64,000 nucleotides of DNA. Source: Bryobacteraceae bacterium. Its GTDB lineage: Bacteria; Acidobacteriota; Terriglobia; Bryobacterales; Bryobacteraceae. The notes below the pieces were generated by a model, which saw only the letters and a list, made by a program, of their open reading frames with translations, was not told the DNA's origin and ran no database searches. The stretch covers positions 2,736,001-2,800,000 of the forward strand of contig BPGD01000001.1 of NCBI GenBank assembly GCA_026002855.1, in the 5' to 3' direction. Positions 60,076-64,000 of this stretch are shown here, piece after piece; positions within the stretch are counted from its first letter, which is position 1; every line of letters begins with the position of its first letter. The translations under genes and the position numbers were made by a program.

Positions 60076-60573
60076 ATGCCGATTGCCTGCGCGCTTCTGC
60101 TTCTCCTGCTGGCGGTGCCCGCTCCACTGGCCGCGCAAGGCTCGAAGAAATACGCCGGGCCGCGGCCGGAAAAGGCTGACGTGCCTTATCTTCTCCACGC
60201 CTCAAAACTGATCGAGCTGGAAAAGAGCACGGCCGCCGAGTCAAAGACCAATGAGGGCACCCTGTACACCGTCTCCGGCGCAGAGAGCCCGGTGAAGACG
60301 CCCGTGCCCGAGCCGATCTTCCTTTTCAAGGCAGACCGTCTGAACCCGGACCGGCTGACGCTCTACCGGATGACGGTGCGCGGCGGCAGCCGTACCCTGT
60401 TCTTTCCTGAAAGGGGGCGGCGCCGCAAAGACGGCCCCCGGCCCGTCTTTGTGCTGGTGACGATGCTCGAGCCGGGCCTGTATCGGGTGGAGGTTAACGA
60501 GCCGCTGGAAGACGGCGAGTATTGCCTTTCACCGGAAGGGTCAAACGACGTCTTCTGCTTCAGTGAATACTGA
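60076..60573 (+). CDS. Small exported protein of unknown function
   Basis: 165 residues from ATG 60076, set by GAGGAGG six bases upstream. Signal peptide ~1-22 (IACALLLLLLAVPAPLAAQG). The mature part is beta-rich (KADVPYLLHASKLIELEKST; PRPVFVLVTMLEPGLYRVEV). I do not recognise the family. Lies 38 bases after the kinase-like gene in the same direction. Confidence 0.65.
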   Translation: MPIACALLLLLLAVPAPLAAQGSKKYAGPRPEKADVPYLLHASKLIELEKSTAAESKTNEGTLYTVSGAESPVKTPVPEPIFLFKADRLNPDRLTLYRMTVRGGSRTLFFPERGRRRKDGPRPVFVLVTMLEPGLYRVEVNEPLEDGEYCLSPEGSNDVFCFSEY

Positions 60574-60594
60574 AGCCTCCCGCCCGCCGCGACG

Positions 60595-60600
60595 TACAAT
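60595..60600 (+). promoter_or_regulatory. -10 box TACAAT abutting the TTG start of the membrane glycosyltransferase
   Basis: TACAAT at 60595-60600 is six bases before TTG 60607, which suggests a leaderless transcript. No SD or ATG in frame is available. Confidence 0.35.
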
Positions 60601-60606
60601 GATGCC

Positions 60607-62754
60607 TTGCACCCGCTGATCGGAATTGTCCTCGGAGGACTCCTGCCACTGGCCGCGGCGCTGGGCCTGGGCCGCGCCGCCTGGCGCGGACGCGCACCCC
60701 ACTGGACGCTCGAGCTGGCCTCCGGCTCCGCGCTGCTCTCCACGTTGCTGTTTGCGCTGCTGGCTGCCGGAGCGGCTTACTCTGCGGCCGTGCTTCCGCT
60801 CTGCGTGGCGTGCGCCTTGCCGCTTCTGGCCCGGCGGCCGGCCCTGCCCTCCCTGCGCGTCCCGTTGTGGATGGCCGCTCTGGTGGCTGTTTACGCGGCC
60901 TATTATCTGGTGCATGCGCTGGCGCCGGAGATCCAGCCTGACGCGGCCGGATATCATCTGGGACTCGTGGCAGACTGGGCGCGGCACCACCGCATGCCAG
61001 CGCGCACCGGATTCTACGAAATGCTGCCGCTCGGGCTGGAAACGCTCTTTTATCCGGCGTATCTGGCGGGCGGCCCCAGCGCGGCCAGGCTGGTTCATTT
61101 CGGATATTTTTTCGCAACGATTCCGTTGTTCCTATGGATCGGGAGAAAATTAAACGTCGATTCCCGGGCATCCCTGGCCGCAGCCGGCCTGTATTTTTTC
61201 ACGCCCGTGGCTGGAATTTCCGGCTCCTGCACCTATAATGATGCGGCTGAAGTCTTTTTTTCGCTGGCGGCATTCGGCCTCCTTCTGGAGGCCAGGGAAG
61301 GGAAGTCGAGCGCGCTTTTTCATGCCGGGCTGTCGGCGGGCTTTGCCTATGCCGTGAAGATGACCGGCGCTGTCGTCGCCGCAGGCGCCGCAGCATGGGC
61401 CGCGTTGCGGCACGGCCGCCGCGGCCTGGCGCTGACGGCGGCCGGAGTCCTTCTGGCGGCCGGCGCCTGGCCGGCGCGCAACCTGATCCTTGTGGGCAAT
61501 CCGGTGGCTCCTCTTGGGAACCGCATTTTTCCGAATGACCATTTTCACGCAGCCAGCGAAGAACATCTCTCGCGCACGCTGGCCAGCTACGGGGGGCTTC
61601 GCTGGCGCGAGGCGCCCGGGGAACTCGCCTTGGGCGGCGCGCGGCTCCAGGGGCTGATCGGGCCGGCGCTCATTCTGCTTCCGCTCGCGCTGCTTGCCCT
61701 GCGGCGGCCCCAGGGGCGGTTCGTGTTGCTGGCAGGCGCCGTTCTCCTGGCGCCCTGGCTGCGCAACATCGGGGCGCGCTTTCTGATGCCGGCCCTGCCA
61801 GTGCTGTTCCTCGCCATCGCCCTGTGGGCGCGTCCTCGCTGGATGCAGACGCTTTTTGCCGTTCAGGCCTTGGTCTGTTCGCCCTGGGTGGTAGAGACAT
61901 ACGCTGACCGGCTCGCCTGGCGTCTGCACGGACTTCCATGGAAGGCAGCGCTGCGGCTGGAGCCTGAAATGACATATCTGCGGCAGCATCTGTACGAGTA
62001 CAGCTTTGTCGAGAAGGCTGCTCCACACATTGGCCGCGACGGGCTGCTGGACCTGTACGGGCTGCCCTATGCTTACCTGGAGACGGTACCGCTGGGGCCG
62101 CTTTCCTCGGCGCGGTTCGACAACGCGGCGATGGCGCTCCAGAGCGCGCTGGGGCCTCGGCCGGAGCGGATCGCAGTGCTCAGGGCCGAGGCGGCCGGGC
62201 GGTTTGTGCGCGCCGTCCGCGTGCGTCTGGAGGCGGACTGGCCAGGCCTGTGGTCCATCGAGGAGATCAGGCTCGAATGGCGCTCTCGCCGCATCCCGGT
62301 CTCCACCCTCTGGCTCCTGAATGCCCGGCCCAACGCGGGCGATGCGTGGCTCGCCCTGGACGGCAACCCGGCCACACGGTGGTTCACCTGGGACGACGCC
62401 CGCGCAGGCGCCTGGTGGGAACTGCGTTTCGCGCGGCCGCGCCCGCTGGATGCCATCGTGATCCGCACGCTGGACGCACAGCCACGGCCGCCGGTGTCGC
62501 TGCGGGTGCAGACGCTCGACCGCCGATGGGAGGATCTCACGGCGGGACTGGAGAGGACGGCAGTGGAACGCCGCCTCTGGCGGAAGCAAGCCGTGCGCTT
62601 CCTCCAGTCGCTCGGGATCCGCTGGATTGCGGTTGCGACGTGGTCGGACGGCTACGGCGCCATCGGGCGCTCCATGATGTCGCTGCCGGCGGCCTGGGGC
62701 GTCGAGCCCGTGCTGGTTGAAAAGGGAATCGTGCTGTTCCGAATCCGCGATTAA
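60607..62754 (+). CDS. Membrane glycosyltransferase (GT39/ArnT-like) with discoidin-like tail
   Basis: 715 residues from TTG 60607; no in-frame ATG is near. About ten membrane segments run from residue 1 to ~430, with an Asp-containing loop after the third (EIQPDAAGYHLGLVADWARH) that resembles the GT39 catalytic loop. The C-terminal ~180 residues are soluble and contain an F5/8-type C (discoidin/CBM32) pattern: LDGNPATRWFTWDDARAGAW, then WELRFARPRPLDAIVIRT. GT39 enzymes transfer sugar from a lipid carrier on the outer membrane face. The tail may bind the acceptor or glycan. Substrate unknown. Confidence 0.7.
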   Translation: MHPLIGIVLGGLLPLAAALGLGRAAWRGRAPHWTLELASGSALLSTLLFALLAAGAAYSAAVLPLCVACALPLLARRPALPSLRVPLWMAALVAVYAAYYLVHALAPEIQPDAAGYHLGLVADWARHHRMPARTGFYEMLPLGLETLFYPAYLAGGPSAARLVHFGYFFATIPLFLWIGRKLNVDSRASLAAAGLYFFTPVAGISGSCTYNDAAEVFFSLAAFGLLLEAREGKSSALFHAGLSAGFAYAVKMTGAVVAAGAAAWAALRHGRRGLALTAAGVLLAAGAWPARNLILVGNPVAPLGNRIFPNDHFHAASEEHLSRTLASYGGLRWREAPGELALGGARLQGLIGPALILLPLALLALRRPQGRFVLLAGAVLLAPWLRNIGARFLMPALPVLFLAIALWARPRWMQTLFAVQALVCSPWVVETYADRLAWRLHGLPWKAALRLEPEMTYLRQHLYEYSFVEKAAPHIGRDGLLDLYGLPYAYLETVPLGPLSSARFDNAAMALQSALGPRPERIAVLRAEAAGRFVRAVRVRLEADWPGLWSIEEIRLEWRSRRIPVSTLWLLNARPNAGDAWLALDGNPATRWFTWDDARAGAWWELRFARPRPLDAIVIRTLDAQPRPPVSLRVQTLDRRWEDLTAGLERTAVERRLWRKQAVRFLQSLGIRWIAVATWSDGYGAIGRSMMSLPAAWGVEPVLVEKGIVLFRIRD

Positions 62755-63749
62755 CCCGGCCCGGAGGCAAGGCGTGCGGCGATGGCGTCGGCGATCCGCT
62801 CCCCGTGGAAGCGCCCGTTTTCGATGAAGATCTCGTTGGTGTGCATGCCGGCGACGATCACCCCGGCCAGGTACACTCCGGGCCGCTCGCTTTCGAGCGT
62901 CTCAGGATTCACCCGCGGCCGCTGCGTCTCCGGATCGAAAAGGATGCCGTGGCGCGAAAGAAATTCCGTGTCAGGATGATAGCCCGTCAGGGCAAAAACG
63001 AAATCATTTTTGATCGTTACCGGGCCACCTGGCGTCGATAAAACGACGGAATCAGGCAAAATTTCCTGCACCGTTGTCCGGAAATACGCCCTGATTTCCC
63101 CGTTCTTGATGCGGTTTTCTATGTCCGGGCGGATCCAGTACTTGATGCTGTCGCTGAGACGCTCGCGGCGGTGGACCAGCGTGACCCGCGCGCCGGCCCG
63201 GTACAGCTCCAGGGCGGCAATGGCGGCGGAGTTCTTTCCGCCGACCACGAGGACGTCCTGGTCAAAGCAGGAATAAGGTTCGCGGTAGTAGTGGGTCACC
63301 TTGGGCAGCTCCTCGCCGGGCACGCCGAGCAGATTGGGGCGGTCATAGTAGCCGGTGGCGAGGACGACGAAGCGGCTCAGATACTCGTGCTCGCGCCCGA
63401 AGCGGTCCCGGGTGCGGACAAGGAAGGCTCCTGGGCTTCCCTCGAAGCCGAGCACAGGCTCGTACTGATGAATGTCCAGATCGTAGGACTGCGCCACGCG
63501 CCGGTAGTACTTAAGCGCCTCGATGCGCACCGGCTTCTCGCCCAGGCAGGTCATCGGAATGCCGCCGATCTCGAGCAGCTCGGGCGTCGTAAAGAAGACC
63601 ATGTTGGTCGGATAGTTGACCAGTGAGTTGGTGACGCAGCCCTTGTCATAAAGACGCGCGCGCAGCCCTCGCTTCTTGAGTTCGATGCCGCAGGCGAGCC
63701 CGGTGGGGCCTGCGCCCACGACGATCGCATCGAGCACGTCCGCCTGCAT
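62751..63749 (-). CDS. ypdA: YpdA-type FAD/NADPH reductase (bacillithiol disulfide reductase family)
   Basis: 332 residues with FAD motif VVGAGPTGLACGIELKKRG and NAD(P)H motif VVGGKNSAAIAALELYRAG; VNYPTNMVFFTTPELLEIGG and the closing GVIVAGMHTNEIFIENGRFH match YpdA/Bdr. This enzyme reduces bacillithiol disulfide. It lies 7 bases after the end of alaS, in the same direction, and converges with the glycosyltransferase (stops overlap by four bases). Confidence 0.85.
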   Translation of the reverse strand: MQADVLDAIVVGAGPTGLACGIELKKRGLRARLYDKGCVTNSLVNYPTNMVFFTTPELLEIGGIPMTCLGEKPVRIEALKYYRRVAQSYDLDIHQYEPVLGFEGSPGAFLVRTRDRFGREHEYLSRFVVLATGYYDRPNLLGVPGEELPKVTHYYREPYSCFDQDVLVVGGKNSAAIAALELYRAGARVTLVHRRERLSDSIKYWIRPDIENRIKNGEIRAYFRTTVQEILPDSVVLSTPGGPVTIKNDFVFALTGYHPDTEFLSRHGILFDPETQRPRVNPETLESERPGVYLAGVIVAGMHTNEIFIENGRFHGERIADAIAARLASGPG

Positions 63750-63756
63750 TCCTGCC

Positions 63757-64000
63757 TCAGAGCATCGACTCGACCGAGGAGTAAACGGAGGCGAGCGCCG
63801 CAGGCAGCGCCGCCACGTCCCGCCCGCCGGCTTCGGCGAGGTCAGGCCGGCCGCCGCCGCGGCCGCCGAGCGCCTGCGCCACCTGGCCGACCAGTTTGCC
63901 CGCGTGGACCTTCGCGGTGAGATCCTTTGTGACCGCGCAGACCAATGAGACCTGTCCGTCGGAGGGCGAGGCGAGAACGATGACGGCGGACTTCCAGCGG
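63757..64000 (-). CDS. alaS: Alanyl-tRNA synthetase, C-terminal end only
   Basis: The last ~80 residues of the protein; the rest lies outside the window. The frame stays open to the edge. The DHHA1-type end of AlaRS is recognisable: [16 protein letters not shown] and the Gly-rich [15 protein letters not shown]. It probably shares a transcript with ypdA. Confidence 0.88.
   Translation of the reverse strand, partial: RWKSAVIVLASPSDGQVSLVCAVTKDLTAKVHAGKLVGQVAQALGGRGGGRPDLAEAGGRDVAALPAALASVYSSVESML

Noticed and set aside
1-64000. CRISPR arrays, insertion sequences, integrases, phage lysis genes
   Set aside because: None seen on either strand. The sheath/tube genes come with ClpV and TssK, so a prophage tail is unlikely.

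Overview
The window is GC-rich bacterial chromosomal DNA. The gene content fits Acidobacteriota, probably a Solibacter/Bryobacter-like lineage. This is an inference from: an ECF sigma factor directly followed by a large Ser/Thr kinase with a C-terminal helical repeat region, two DUF1080-like (3-keto-disaccharide hydrolase fold) domains in one protein, the futalosine menaquinone route (mqnE plus a UbiA prenyltransferase), a YpdA-type reductase and many GTG/TTG starts. No insertion sequence, integrase or CRISPR array is visible.

Region 1 (about 1.5-28 kb) is the centrepiece: one long plus-strand locus for a contractile, type VI secretion-like injection machine. After the end of a caspase/PEGA/TPR protein come a six-TM protein with an FHA-like tail and a VWA protein. 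Next are the sheath (tssB, tssC), a small unknown protein, two tube proteins (hcp1, hcp2), baseplate genes (tssE, tssF, and a tssG with a PASTA-like N-terminus), vgrG1, tssK with a 150-residue proline-rich tail, clpV, a secreted DUF1080/FHA protein and vgrG2. No tssJ, tssL, tssM, tssA or PAAR gene is seen. The locus carries three repeats of an undescribed cassette, T-A-B. T is a spike-like protein that follows VgrG. A and B are unrecognised proteins whose genes always overlap by 4 bases, and all six A/B proteins share a C-terminal motif. Cassette 1 follows vgrG1, cassette 2 follows vgrG2, and cassette 3 has no vgrG. This is the best candidate for a new system.

Region 2 (28-36.5 kb) holds the ECF/Ser-Thr kinase pair, an HDOD protein, a DinG-like helicase, a small DUF5763-like secreted protein, an ALDH7-type aldehyde dehydrogenase and a rhodanese. 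Region 3 (36.5-42.3 kb) holds tRNA-Ser(GGA), then a complete isc operon (Rrf2 regulator, iscS, iscU, iscA, hscB, hscA, iscX) without ferredoxin, preceded by a strong promoter with two copies of a palindromic operator. Region 4 (42.3-49.1 kb) holds a broken P-loop NTPase, a CsgG-like protein, a second Ser/Thr kinase, mqnE-ubiA, a DUF192 lipoprotein and larB.

Region 5 (49.1-57.9 kb) is a minus-strand run of closely packed or overlapping genes: xdhC, a mobA-like gene, an AsmA-like protein, a GAF-like protein, a lytic transglycosylase, an aminotransferase and a small unknown gene. Region 6 (57.95-64 kb) holds a HAD phosphatase, a histidine-kinase-like protein that has lost its catalytic residues, a small secreted protein, a membrane glycosyltransferase with a discoidin-like tail, ypdA and the end of alaS.
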